Shown piece by piece: positions 1 to 12,258 of a stretch of DNA of 64,000 nucleotides. Origin of the DNA: Amphiduros pacificus. Lineage: Eukaryota > Annelida > Polychaeta > Phyllodocida > Hesionidae. Under the pieces are notes generated by a model. It saw only the letters and a program-made list of their open reading frames with translations. It made no database searches and was not told where the DNA came from. The position numbers and the translations under genes were made by a program. Each line of letters starts with the position of its first letter. Within the stretch, counting starts at the first letter, position 1. Location of the stretch: assembly GCA_949316495.1 (NCBI GenBank), contig OX439005.1:41600682-41664681 (forward strand), read 5' to 3'.

Positions 1-283
1 TGGGCATCAAAACAGCAGAAAATGAACTATCACAGACAGTAGAGAACGTCAGACAGTGCCACCTAGTGGTTAATTCTTCTGATGAACAAGGCCAGAAAAC
101 TTACATCTTATTTTTTTACCTTTACCGAAATATTCAGTTTTACGATATCTAATTTACATAGTTACAAACAGACCTCTGCTAAAGTGCCTTGGCCTCTTGC
201 TATTTCATTATCTGCCTTTCAAGTATGCATATTAATGTGGAGAAATGACTGAGAAGCTCATGATAAGACTTTTCAAGATGATC

Positions 284-3200
284 CTAATCTTTGAACCTTT
301 GCACAAGGAAGTTGTTAGAGTCTTTGTTGTAGCCGAATGTTTCGTAGAATGGTATCTTTTCATCGACACATTCCAGAGACATCTTGTAGCAGCCTAGAGA
401 TTTACCCAATAATGTCATACTCTCTACCAATCTACAATCATATTAAGATAAAAATTAATTTTTGTTTCTTCTTTCAATGCTGTAATTGTCAATGTTAATC
501 TCACATATTGTTTAAAAAAAATGTACTATTGTAGATTTTCAAATTTGTGAATGTAACAAATTTTTGGGGGTTACAAATTTCTTAGTAAACACATAGTGCC
601 AACATTTTTGTATGGATTTATATAAATTTAGGGATTTACAAAAGTATTGAAATCAGCAAATCATAATATGTTCAATAAAAAAATACTTACAATTTTCCTA
701 ATTGTTTTCCCCTATAATCTGTATTTACAACAACATCTTCTATCCGGCCACGCTGCAAAAAAAATAAAAAATACTGATAAGGTGAGGAGGATTTTATTAA
801 CATATTCTGATAGGATCATATATCTATTTATATAAGTATCCTATCTATTTATTTAGATCATAAATCAAGATCAAGAATACTGACAAAGTCTTCAATGCTA
901 GACATTTTTTAACAAATTTTTAAACAAAATTCTTTTCTAAAAAAAATAACAAATATGGAAATCTAGTAATTATTGATTAATAGGCTAATAGGTAAAATAA
1001 GTACTGTATGAACGAACCATGGAGCAGGCGTGTATGAATTTTTGTTCTACAATAAGTGAGGCGGCTCCTATGACGGCGCCCGTTCCCGAGTCCTCCAGCA
1101 CGGTGATATAATATGTTCCTATACTGTTCCTCATTGCTTCAAACCTCTCTGCAAACAAACACCACAGAGACACACACGTGTTAGTTAAGCAGTCAATGCA
1201 GAAGTACAATCCACAAATATTACCTTTTCAGATTTAATTTATTTTCAACCTTTTTGCCTGAACAAAAAATCAGTAATTTTTCACAATTTGTTGGGAATAG
1301 CTTGATATATTGATTTATATGAATACTCAAGAGTTTTAGATCCGTCAACATTGAAGATTGATGCTTGATAATGAAAGAAGCTTATTAAGGTTATAAAGTT
1401 GTCTTTTCTATAGGTTACGTACCAATAAATTTTTCTCTTGATATGTCTCCAACTTTTGTTAATTGAGTTAATAGCTGTAGATATCCTGAAATATTAATTA
1501 TCATCATATATTTGTCTTGTGATTAACATTAGAAAAACATATAGTTCTTACACCAAGTCTTTGAAACAAAAGGCCATTGACAAATCTTATCATACACATG
1601 TTTATAAATTGAATATATTTATCTAACTAAGATAACAAATAACATTTTGAGAAAGATTGAATCTATTTAAAATGATACTGCATGTATATTTGAAGTTCTC
1701 ATTATTTATTTACTACAAACCAGTTTTAACAAGAAAACCTTATAAAAACAAACATTCTGTGCTTCGAAACATGCAGTTTTTTTATTAGGTCTGTTTTCGA
1801 ACCATTTGCATTAACTTTTGTCTAGAATGTAGATCAGATTGTATATCTTTGACTGGTTGATCCCAGAATCTTTTAAAACACAGGCCATTGGCCTTAGAGC
1901 TATGCTGATTATTGCTTTTTTGTAATGTTTGTGAACATTTTCCGGAATTTGCTTTAAAATGAGCATTTAAATCCTTTCCCAAAGCAGCCTTGAGCAGATG
2001 AAAAGTTAGACCAATCAAAATGCATGTTACTTATTGAATTTGATCCCAACTTGTTATCTCGATTCTGATTGGCTAATATTTATAATACTATTCTAGTGTT
2101 CTCCAATCACCCATCGGCAAAGCCCAGATAGGTGATCTGGAGGGGTTTGTCGAACGTCCATGATCTCTACCAACTCCAACCAAAGAAAAGTTTGGTGGAG
2201 TTGATTGAGCTCTAGTGAAGTAAAAAATCGCCAGCTATAAAAACTGTGGTAAACCCGTTTAAACGTCAAAATTGAACCCGTTTCAACTGCCGTTAAAACG
2301 GGTTTGATTCAATTTTTGCAGCTGGCGATTATTATCAAGTATTTATATTTTCTTTATTTAATGTTATCCAAAAAATAATCAAGCTTTTTTGTGAGATTTT
2401 AGACATAATCATACATAAAATATGAATTATCACTTAAACAGTTGGGTATTTAAAAAATCACATCTAAACGAGATTAAAACCAAAAAGCAAAAATCTCAGA
2501 CCTCTCCAGATCACCTATCTGGGCTTTGCCGATGGGTGATTGGAGAACACTAATACTATTCCAAATAACTCAGTGATAGCTAATATATATTTTTAAATAA
2601 TTAAAAATGGACAAAAATCTGAGGCTAATGGAAAATAGATAGAATTGGTCCCCTGAACATACAAACTTATTTCCTACTGCTTGCTAAGAACTGCGATCAG
2701 TAGTTTTAGAGAAGATCAAAGATGAAGGACAGAATGATAGAAAATCCCCCCCCTTTTTTAGCTATGCTGACATAGTTAGCATAGCTAAAAAGAAATCTTT
2801 TCTGTGCACATAAGAGTCAGACTACTGATTGGGTTTACATATATATAAATAATCAGATTTTATTTACAAATACACACAGTTGAGACTGCCCTGTGCCAGA
2901 GATATTTAAACAGAGATTGGAAAGAGCAGGTCTGCCACTAGGTGTCAGCACGGTGCACCATCCAACTCTCACATGGTCTCGCACAATCACTTTTGTACAA
3001 AAACTGAAAATTCCCTTGACAAGCTGGCCAATGGCCACATGTGGAAAACAGGAAGTGGCGACGGTGGCACTGCCACGAGATCTGTTCACCTGAGCGATAA
3101 TGCAGAACTTCAGCTTGTTTCCAATATCTGTTTAAATGTCTCTGCCTGTGCATTATATATATATATGTCTCTGCCTGTGCATTATATATATATGTCTCTG

Positions 3201-6001
3201 CCTGTGCATTATATATATATATCGCAGCTATGTTGTGCCATTACAAACCTTTGCCTGTACAAATATGCCCAGCAAGCTGAGGCCTAGAGATTTGTGCTAC
3301 CCAAGGTCTCCACTTGGGAGCCTTCCCAGAATGCATGGTGCTTAATGACTAGTAGATGCTAGTTCAGTTGATGAAGCCAGAGCCGTATAAGTGGTGTCAC
3401 CTAGAGAAGGAGGTGAACAGCTAGGGGGAGCGTGTTTCATGACGCGCGAACACATAGCATCATTGATGTATAAACAAAACTATCCCGCCAGAGAAGAATC
3501 ACACTTTGCACATAAGATTCAGACAATTAATTGGGTTTACCTATATAGATAATCAAATTTTATTTACAAATACAGAATTGGTACTGTCCTTCCGATATAA
3601 TAATCTATATATGTATATACATATGGCAGCTATGGGGTGCATGACAAACCTTTGCCTATACCAATGTCCCCAGCAAGCTCAGTCAAGGAGTGCGGCAGTA
3701 ATAACACTTGAGGTTGTGTCTTTGCAGGAAGGATGGGCTGATCACTCATTGGTGGGAGCTCACATCAGCTTGGCATTCTGCCAATCCTGACACGTTCTGT
3801 TCCAGTTCAGCTAGCCTGTTGTTTATGTTTTGGGTCTCGCCATGTGGAGGAGTGATGTGCGAGTTCTCCCAGATGACGTGCTGTTTTGGCTTGACTCATT
3901 TTAGCCGGCCATCTGATCCTCTTTTCTGTGCCTTTCTGGGTGATGGGGCAAATGATCTTTTCCCTCGTCCTCTTGGCATGATGCTGAAACATAAAATGCA
4001 AAATGAAAGAGCTGTGCTTACAGCGAGCTGAACAGAGCCAGCTGAGGGTACTGTGGATGGTACTGTGGATGGTACTGTCGATGGTACTGTCGATAGAGCC
4101 TGCTGAGGGTACTGTGGATGGTACTGTGGATGGTACTGTGGATGGTACTGTGGATGGTACTGTCGATGGTACTGTCGATAGAGCGTGCTGAGGGTACTGT
4201 GGATGGTACTGTGGATGGTACTGTGGATGGTACTGTGGATGGTACTGTCGATGGTACTGTCGATGGTACTGTCGATAGAGCCTGCTCAGGGTACTGTGGA
4301 TGGTACTGTCGATGGTACTGTGGATGGTACTGTCGATAGAGCCTGCTGAGGGTACTGTGGATGGTACTGTCGATGGTACTGTCGATAGAGCGTGCTGAGG
4401 GTACTGTGGATGGTACTGTGGATGGTACTGTGGATGGTACTGTGGATGGTACTGTCGATGGTACTGTCGATGGTACTGTCGATAGAGCCTGCTGAGGGTA
4501 CTGTGGATGGTACAAGTGAATAGTGTTGATATGTGGATACTGCTGCTATGTGCAATATGTAGTGCAATATGTGGTGCAATATGCGGTACAACTTTTTTTG
4601 TAAAGTTTTTTTTATATCCATCAAAAGTAAACATTATTTTAATGATCCTGCATCTTCTATGTGTGTTGTTTAATAGTATTTGAATGTTAAATCTACCATT
4701 TTAAAGGTTCAAAAATGATTTCTTTACTTACCTTCTATTGCATCCATCTCTGCTGGTGAAGAGCAGGATAAAATGACGCACAATTAGTTTGTTCCACTTG
4801 ACGACACACTTGTTGTCATGGGGTGCTGTGTTTTATACCGTTCACATGTTTGACCGTGGCATGTTTGACCATAGGAAAAAATTCTGTTCCCGAGTTCGAG
4901 AACCAGAGACCAGAGGAGTCAGGCCCACAAGAAGTCAGCCCTAGTCACTCTGTAATGGCACAAACTCACAAAATATTCTTTGAGAAGGCTAATTGACCTT
5001 GAATGCCAAACTAATATTGAAAAAAAAGTACAAAGTAGGTACTTTCATTGACATAATATGGTCAAACAGACAGAGTCAACAAAGTTAGTCAAAGAGGAGA
5101 ACGGTTAAATAAGGGAACGGTCAAAACAGCCAGTCATCGTTGTCTTGACGGCCATCAAAAAAAAATTCAAAAAAATGTACGATTCATTTTTGGTGTGGTG
5201 GAATTCGTATTTTACTTTCACCTTTCATGAAATTGAAAACAAAGCTGTGATGGATGATAAAGGCAAAATTAATTTGTCTTTTTTTCTTATTAGACCGGAT
5301 TGCATTAAAAATAAAGGTGAGACTCGGCCTGCGCTTCAGTTCTGCAGCGATCCAGTCTGGCGCCCACCCTCGTCATCAATGCACAAAAAAACCTATCCCG
5401 CCAGAGCGGAATCACACTACCTTTGTCAAAATCCCCTATACATAGCGGCCTCATGATGAGAGATTCCCCTGGGTTTGTTGGTGACACTCCATTCTTGTAT
5501 GTTGATTTGTGAGAATCCCAGTCTATAGTCTTCAACAATGAAGCATCAAATAACGGCGTTTCTTCAATACCATTCTGCAAGATAAAAAAAATGAGGATTT
5601 TTTTACACTACATTATAAATGTACCATTCTGTAAAGTATAAAGAAACAGTGACCTTTCTATGCCTTTCTGTCAAATATAAATAAAAGTGTTCTTCTTCTG
5701 TTAAATAGAAAACATTCATTTAAAGCTGCAAGCTGCAAAGTGTTGAGAAGGAGACTAAAAGATCAGAAGCCTAAACAAGATAAAAAAAGACAAGTGAAAT
5801 GCATTTTATGATGACACTAAAATACTGGATAACTGAAGTCATGTCAGTTAAACACCCTTCTGCATATTAAAGATATCACAGAGTAATTTGCTTTTTGATT
5901 CTGGCAAATATTTTAATATCATGATGTAAAACCTTATCCATGTCGTTGTAGTGTGTACCAGTTGGGTTCATAAAGTCAAACATTCTACGTCTCTCATTCA
6001 T
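284..6001 (-). CDS. GNPNAT1: Glucosamine 6-phosphate N-acetyltransferase, six coding exons
   Basis: The enzyme transfers acetyl from acetyl-CoA to glucosamine-6-phosphate in the cytosolic UDP-GlcNAc pathway. Coding exons in transcript order are 6001-5933, 5574-5421, 1485-1423, 1148-1018, 752-691 and 431-284 (stop 286-284). All phases agree and the sum is 208 residues, against about 184 in human. The match follows the vertebrate protein from end to end: ETPLFDASLLKTIDW, then NPGESLIMRPLC, YYITVLEDSGTGAVIG, LIVEQKFIHAC, the GNAT acetyl-CoA loop RGKQLGKL, and the C-terminal KIPFYETFGYNKDSNNFLV. Most splice sites are canonical; the donor at 1017 (GTTCGT) is weak. The first exon (MNERRRMFDFMNPTG...) is the least certain part because its donor reads GTTTTA. 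It gives about 23 extra N-terminal residues not found in the human enzyme. Introns hold a MITE, a duplicated repeat and a minisatellite. Confidence 0.92.
1869..1942. repeat. Short dispersed repeat, related copy at 10966-11259
   Basis: This segment, containing GGCCTTAGAGCTATGCTGAT followed by ATTGC and a T-run, matches two blocks near 10966-11006 and 11212-11259. There about 205 bases separate the two halves. Either that copy carries an insertion or this one a deletion. The family is not recognised. Confidence 0.6.
2096..2550. mobile_element. TA-flanked MITE, 455 bp, near-identical terminal inverted repeats
   Basis: The left end (GTGTTCTCCAATCACCC...) and the reverse complement of the right end agree over roughly 50 bases with about one mismatch. 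A TA dinucleotide lies directly outside each end (2094-2095 and 2551-2552), the target duplication expected of Tc1/mariner-type transposition. No transposase ORF is present. A second inverted pair (AATCGCCAGC at about 2226, GCTGGCGATT at about 2321) sits inside, so the element has nested palindromes. It lies in a GNPNAT1 intron. The near-identity of the ends suggests a fairly recent insertion. Confidence 0.88.
2755..2791. repeat. Perfect 14-bp inverted repeat with 9-base loop
   Basis: The arms TTTTTAGCTATGCT (2755-2768) and AGCATAGCTAAAAA (2778-2791) pair perfectly around GACATAGTT. A C-run precedes the left arm. It lies in a GNPNAT1 intron; the function is unknown. It may be the foot of another palindromic element. 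Confidence 0.75.
2804..3290 (+). repeat. Diverged direct repeat, copy 1
   Basis: It begins TGCACATAAGAGTCAGAC and ends near CCCAGCAAGCTGAGG. Both edges are matched by the shorter copy at 3508-3690, including GGGTTTAC, a TTTTATTTACAAATAC block and ACAAACCTTTGCCT. Probably an old transposable element; the family is not recognised. Confidence 0.65.
3136..3222 (+). repeat. Three-copy 27-29 bp tandem repeat with (TA)n
   Basis: ATGTCTCTGCCTGTGCATTA plus a run of AT dinucleotides is repeated three times. It lies inside copy 1 of the direct repeat and is absent from copy 2. Confidence 0.8.
3508..3690 (+). repeat. Diverged direct repeat, copy 2 (internally shorter)
   Basis: It shares the left part (TGCACATAAGATTCAGAC, GGGTTTACCTATATAGATAA) and the right part (GACAAACCTTTGCC, CCCAGCAAGCTCAG) with 2804-3290 but lacks most of the middle. 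Just before it, at 3479-3505, is a segment that recurs at 5392-5418 beside a GNPNAT1 splice donor. Confidence 0.65.
4043..4514 (+). repeat. 12-bp minisatellite with higher-order pattern
   Basis: The unit is GGTACTGTGGAT or GGTACTGTCGAT. Blocks of 4-8 units are separated by AGAGCCTGCTGAG or AGAGCGTGCTGAG spacers, giving a higher-order period of about 60-110 bases. Because 12 is a multiple of three, all minus frames stay open, and the long minus ORFs here are artefacts. It is intronic to GNPNAT1. Confidence 0.95.
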
Positions 6002-7576
6002 AGATTCCTGTTAAGAGGATGTTACATATTTTGCTTCAAGTCTATATTTATATATATATAGGATTCTTGGAAACCTGGCATGGTTTGTTGACTGAAGGTT
6101 GCATCATGCGTAACATGGGGACGTACTCAGTGTGAGTATGATTGAAGTAAGGAGGTCTGGAATAACTTAATGACCATCAAACTGCCTCACATCCTTACTC
6201 TGATGGCTGCAACTATTATATAAGTACAAAATTCCAAGAATAAATTCAATTCCTCGTTTCTAGGATAAAAAAGATGAAATAAGATATCATATATATTAGG
6301 TAAAATACCTCTTCTTGCATTATAATGGTTTTTTCTTCAATCATATCAGGTCAAAAAGTTTCTTCAAGCTATCATTGAAACCTCATGACAACTTTGTATT
6401 TTCAGCTAGGCTTGTGACCTTGCAAATATATTCGAAGTCAAAATGTAATTCATAAAATAAAAATTCTAAGTTTGATGTTGCAATCTTTAGTATGCCATTT
6501 TGGCAAAATGCAACATACTCTCGCACTAAGCAACGTACCATTTTCTATTGGCTATCAAGTGGACAAAATTTGACTTCAACTAGTTCTGAAAAGTTATTTT
6601 TTTTAAAGAACCTCATGTTCTAAAATAATGCAAAGCTTTTATTTTGAATATCAAATATTTTTGTATCTGCAATGACACTGTGAAAATTGTCTACAAAGTT
6701 GGGAGTAAAATTATTTTCTTTCCAACAACAAAGAAATGTCACTGATTAGCAACTACTGACTCGTTCAAACAATGATTATATTGTCACAACATAACACTTA
6801 CCCCAGCCTCCATTTTGCCTCTTTCTCTCTCTCTATCTCTCTATATATATGTTTATATCCTTTTTCTCCGGTATGGTAGACTGACAACACAAATATGGAA
6901 TGCCCAAACTGCATCTCTCAGATGTAGTGGATTGTACTATATACCTGATCATTAGAGCTGCTGGGGAGGGGAAGGTGGGTAGGAAGGGGGTCACTCTACT
7001 CAATTCCTCAATACCAATAATATTCTCAGTGAAATCTATATGAAGAATATTACAATTATGCCAATACATTTATACATGCGCATCAGCTTCTTCTGGCTGT
7101 GATTTTTTTCTATGATAAATATTTGATTTTGAATAGAAATTAAAAAGAGAGCTATGACCCTGAAATATACTTTTTTGCAATAAAAAAAGACTTTGCAACA
7201 AATAATTACACTTTGCTCTTATGCGCAACTCCATACCTAGAATGTCAGGGAGTTTTTCCAATTTATTTTAACATAAACCATTTGAGATTTATACTGATAA
7301 TTATATGTGAGTGCCCCCCCCTTTCTGAGGACAGATGTTGCCTTCCAGGTGGGCAACAGTGGTAACATGTGGTCATCATATATAGACATGCCACATCAGC
7401 ACCTCACTAACATGTGTCCATATCAACTCCCAATCACTTCTCTACCAATCATGTTTCTATCAATTTTTCTGATGATCATTTTTCTGATGATCATTTTTCT
7501 ATCACTCAATTTTTCTATTGATCATTTTTCTTTTGATATGTTGCAGTCACATAAAATTAGGACTTGCTTATGTAAG

Positions 7577-8812
7577 TGTCATATAAAGATGCATTTGCAT
7601 ATTGGTGTGATTTAGTCATGTAAAACTTTATTTACATATTGGTATGATTTAGTAATGTACAGTTATATTCACATATTGGCATGAATTAGTCAGGTAAAGT
7701 TATATTCGCATATTGGTATGATTTAGTCATGTAAAGTTGTATTTGCATATTGGTATGATTTAGTCATGTAAAGTTGTATTCACATATTGGTATGATTTAG
7801 TCATGTAAAGTTATATTCACATATTGGGATGATTTAGTCATGTAAAGTTGTATTTGCATATTGGTATGATTTACCGGTAGTCATGTAAAGTTGTATTTGC
7901 ATATTGGTATGATTTAGTAATGTAAAGTTGTATTTACATATTGGTATGATTTAGTAATGTAAAGTTATATTCACATATTGGTATGATTTATTCATGTAAA
8001 GTTGTATTCACATATTGGTATGATTTAGTCATGTAAAGTTATATTCACATATTGGTATGATTTATTCATGTAAAGTTGTATTCAAATATTGGTATGATTT
8101 AGTCATGTAAAGTTGTGTTCACATATTGGTATGATTTAGTCATGTAAAGTTGTATTCACATATTGGTATGATTTAGTCATGTAAAGTTATATTCACATAT
8201 TGGTATGATTTATTCATGTAAAGTTGTATTCACATATTGGTATGATTTAGTCATGTAAAGTTGTATTTGCACATTGGTATGATTTAGTCATGTAAAGTTG
8301 TATTTGCATATTGGTATGATTTAGTCATGTAAAGTTGTATTCAAATATTGGTATGATTTAGTCATGTAAAGTTGTATTCAAATATTGGTATGATTTAGTC
8401 ATGTAAAGTTGTATTCACATATTGGTATGATTTAGTCATGTAAAGTTGTATTCACATATTGGTATGATTTAGTCATGTAAAGTTGTATTCACATATTGGT
8501 ATGATTTAGTAATGTAAAGTTGTATTCACATATTGGTATGATTTAGTCATGTAAAGTTGTATTTGCATATTGGTATGATTTAGTCATGTAAAGTTGTATT
8601 CACATATTGGGATGATTTAGTCATGTAAAGTTGTATTCACATATTGGGATGATTTAGTCATGTAAAGTTATGTTCACATTTTGGTATGATTTAGTCATGT
8701 AAAGTTGTATTTGCATATTGGTATGATTTAGTCATGTAAAGTTATGTTCACATTTTGGTATGATTTAGTCATGTAAAGTTGTGTTCACATTTTGGTATGA
8801 TTTATTTTTGTA
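7577..8812 (+). repeat. 37-bp tandem array, about 33 copies
   Basis: The unit reads TTTAGTCATGTAAAGTTGTA then TTCACATATTGGTATGA. Variants are mostly point changes (TTGCATA for TCACATA, AGTAATG for AGTCATG). The first copies (from about 7577) and the last (to about 8812) are the most diverged, as expected of an array homogenised in its middle. One unit carries a 5-base CCGGT insertion near 7873. Confidence 0.95.
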
Positions 8813-10180
8813 AAAGTAGTATTCATATATGTACTGTAGTCTACTCATATGTATTAGTCCACTCAGGGTACACTATATTTGCCTTTATATTTGTTACATA
8901 AATGCAACAATTGCTTATGTACCAGTCGTATAATGATTCACAAATACATGCTAGTCACATAAAAGTTGTAACTGCTTATTTACAAGTCACACAAAAGTTG
9001 CAACTGTCCATTCACGAGTTGCATAAATAGATTTGACAAAATATTCATATCCCAGGAAGGTATATGAACATGACTTATTACCCCATCCCATACTCATATC
9101 TACGCATTTACAAAACAAGATAAATAGATCGCTTACCAAGACCATCTCCAGGTTTTCAAGTTCTGAATTTTTAAACCCATCAAAGCTTCTGCTTTCCGTG
9201 GATGGCATTGTATTCGGTGGATATCTACAGCTTCACTATGAGATATAGATGTATATTGTAGTATGTCTCGCGGCAGACTGTGAGCTTCAGGATACAGTTT
9301 CTACTTAAAGCCTTACTGAGGAGAACAACTGGAGTGTGTCATTGGGTTGTTATTGAAGTATTGTATATCTAGTTTACTGCAGTCATGATGTCAGAAATTG
9401 TGGTACAATTATTCTATGTATACACTTTATTCTCTGTGAACTACGTATATGATAGCACTCATGCATGATTTATGCTCTTTACAAGAGTAGCCAAAGTTCA
9501 AATGAACTACGTCAGTGGTGTATTTCATCACCTTATCTCATATACCAACTTATTATTTTATCTTTTTTTCACAAAACAATATATTATTTTCCTTGCAAAA
9601 TAAATAAAATTTCTTTGAGCTGATAAGTTTTCCTTATAATCTGACATAATGTATATTTCCATATAGATTTTTTTTTAAATTTTATGTAGGTAGTTATGAA
9701 TCTCATTCACATCTTAAATGAGTTCTTGTGACTCCCATTACCTCACTTTATGACCTGTGGATCCTTGACTGAATTGCACTGAATAAAGCAAACAATTCCC
9801 TTTAAGTGCAATATCTCAAATTCTGACATTTGTAGGATGACAAAAAAAAACAACAGGTTTAACTGGTACAAAAGGAGATCCTTCTCTTTATCTCAGGCTA
9901 AAAGGGTGAAAATGCACCCACTGAAATTTGGTATATCTTACTCAAGAAAGAGTGGCAGTTACAAGGGCAATGACACATGACGATTTTTTTATGTCCAATA
10001 ACATTTGGCTAATCACTTGTTGACATTCATGTCTGTGATGAAACTCTAAAGTGATGTCAATAATTTGACCACATATGTGTTTTTACATCACTGGTCCTGT
10101 GCTATGATTAGGCCGGTATGAAACATGAGCAGATGGATAGGCGAATTATTGGAAGACAATGTGAAACAATGTCTAAATTA

Positions 10181-10496
10181 TACCCAAAGCCATCGGCAAA
10201 ATAGATTTGAAATCCACTGTTTCTAGAAAATACCACACACTGCCCATCATACTGAAGTTTCCCCAGATATCAACCTCCAGCAATTGACTGTTGCAGTTAT
10301 GCCCCATGTCATCGTCTTGCCCAGTCATAATGTCTGTAAATGCAAATCCGGGGGTTATCTGTTACGTCTTTTCCTCAGTTTTTTACCTAACATTAAGCTT
10401 GACAACGTGAAATGACATTCAGAAGAGTCCAAGCGATGACGTCATGGAAACACCAAGGGAGAAACGTCGTATGACGTCAGAAGCACCACAGTGTCT
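10181..10496 (-). mobile_element. Truncated copy of the TACCCAAAG MITE family
   Basis: It starts with the family terminus TACCCAAAGCCATCGGC after TA (10179-10180), in the orientation opposite to the copies at 11342 and 34436. Homology runs through CAGTTTTTTACC and two TGACGTCA palindromes (10437-10444 and 10472-10479), then stops near 10496. The other terminal repeat is missing. The following sequence to about 10700 is unlike the other copies. Confidence 0.75.
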
Positions 10497-10965
10497 GCTT
10501 TTCTGTGCACTTCAGTTTTTCTTGGTGTGCATTTTTGGCAATATATGTTGTTTTTAATGGGACAAGATGGCAACCCGTAGTCAGCGTATGCATTATTTCT
10601 GGAGGTAGAATCTGTGCAGATCGCCGAGCTGGGAGCAGGGTGCTGATGGCTTACACACTTAACATCAGTGGGTGCACCTCCAAAATAAGGGCGGAAAGAG
10701 TTATTAAGTAAATGGACATAATTCTTGGAATATTGTTTTGACGAGGGAAAATATATCATCCTACTGCCAAAAGGAATGGTGCATTATGGTATATCACTAT
10801 TCAACTATGAAAGGTATGTTGTTTGAGAGAAAGAGATTATAAATAAGTCAAGTCTGAGACAATAGGGAGAAACACCTGCTTTATCTAATAAATAAAAATA
10901 TCTAACTTATTTTTGTCTGCCAGATATTTTTTTGGTACTTAACAAAATCTTTGAAGGTAACTTCA

Positions 10966-11259
10966 TTTTAAAACATAGGCCAATGGCCTTAGAGCTATCC
11001 TGATCATAGTCTCACACCTGACCCAAATCATGATAAGGGTCTAATATGGGTTATTGACCGCTATTGGCTATGATTTGTCAGAATCTGTGTGTGTTAAATT
11101 TCCGTTTATTGGTTTTGAGTTCTGACCAACCAATCTTACTTGTGTGAGTGAGTGGATTGCGTGAGTCTACTCTGTTTTGTGTGAGTGCAGATCAATTAAC
11201 CATTCAGTCTGAGTCTATGCTGATTATTGCTTTTTTTGTCATGTTTGTAAACATTTTCT
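10966..11259. repeat. Dispersed repeat, split copy
   Basis: The left block (10966-11006) and right block (11212-11259) together match 1869-1942. About 205 bases of unrelated sequence lie between them. Confidence 0.5.
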
Positions 11260-11341
11260 GGGTGGCTACAAATTGGTTCATAAATGATTCTTTAAATCTT
11301 CAAAACATTAGACTAAGTTCTCCAAAGTTGTCTTACACTTA

Positions 11342-11954
11342 TACCCAAAGCCATCAGCAAAATAGACTTGAAATCCACTGTTTTCATAAACATCATGCAT
11401 TGCCCATCCAATTAAAGTCCCGACTCCAAAAGAACTCGTTCTCTGGCAACAGGTTTTAAAGGAATCATGTTTCCATTTATTCAACATTGGATTTAAGGCT
11501 TGTTAAAAAAAAAATTCTTTGTCTTTCTTGATCTCAGCATCGTTTCACAATTGTTTACGAGTTTGCGCAATCAGGTGAACCCGTGAAAGTGGGTCAATCT
11601 AATTATAGGAGTGACAGCAACGATCAGAAGCTCCACAACGCAGTGGTGCTTCTGACGTCATATTGTTTCTCCCTTTGTATTTCCATGACGTCATCACTTG
11701 GACTCTTCTAAATGCCATTTCACATTGTCAAGTTTGATATCGGGTAAAAAACTGAAGAAAAAACACTACAAAATTAACACAGATTTGCATTATTGGACAT
11801 TATGACTGGGAAAGATAGTGGCATGGGTCAGAACTGCAACAGTCAATCGCCGGAGGTCGAGTTCATTTAGTAGGGAAACTTAAATGTGATGGTCAGTGCG
11901 TGGTGTTTCTGGAAACAGTGGATTTCAAGTCTATTTTACTGATGGCTTTGGGTA
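11342..11954 (+). mobile_element. TACCCAAAG MITE, complete copy, 613 bp
   Basis: Terminal inverted repeats begin TACCCAAAGCCATCAGC and extend about 45 bases with few mismatches. TA flanks both ends (11340-11341 and 11955-11956), as in Tc1/mariner-type insertion. No transposase ORF is present. Two TGACGTCA palindromes lie inside at 11653-11660 and 11686-11693. A full-length relative is at 34436-35041 and a truncated one at 10181. Confidence 0.88.
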
Positions 11955-12204
11955 TAATTTTATCATTTTTGAAGATTGACAACATCTGCATCATATCGTA
12001 AGTATCAAAGGTTAACTGAATAGATTTCAAATCCTTCTTTTGACGGCCAGCTTTGACCTTTGTTGTTGTTCCACCTGATTATTTTTCAGAAAGTGGCTAC
12101 TCCACTCGAGAAGAGTTACATTTTTTATTTCTCTTAAAATTTCCTTTATTTTGCAGTAACAATGGGTAAAATTTATAATGTTTTATTATTCTAAATATAC
12201 AGGC

Positions 12205-12258
12205 GACGACAACAGAGCTGCAGATGACAACAGAGCTGCGGATGACAACAGAGCTGCA
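12205..12258 (+). repeat. 18-bp repeat, three copies
   Basis: GATGACAACAGAGCTGCG and close variants occur three times head to tail, upstream of CRLS1. No function seen. Confidence 0.8.

Noticed and set aside
1785-2018. Minus-strand 77-codon ORF
   Set aside because: It covers a dispersed repeat within a GNPNAT1 intron and shows no protein similarity.
3807-4634. Minus-strand ORF of 275 codons and several overlapping ORFs
   Set aside because: They are open only because the 12-bp minisatellite unit is a multiple of three with no stop. The repeating HPQY/STVPST peptide has no protein character.
10442-10759. Minus-strand 105-codon ORF
   Set aside because: About a fifth overlaps the MITE copy (10181-10496); the rest has no coding features or splice context.
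11148-11459. Plus-strand 103-codon ORF
   Set aside because: It crosses a dispersed repeat and the end of a MITE with no protein similarity.
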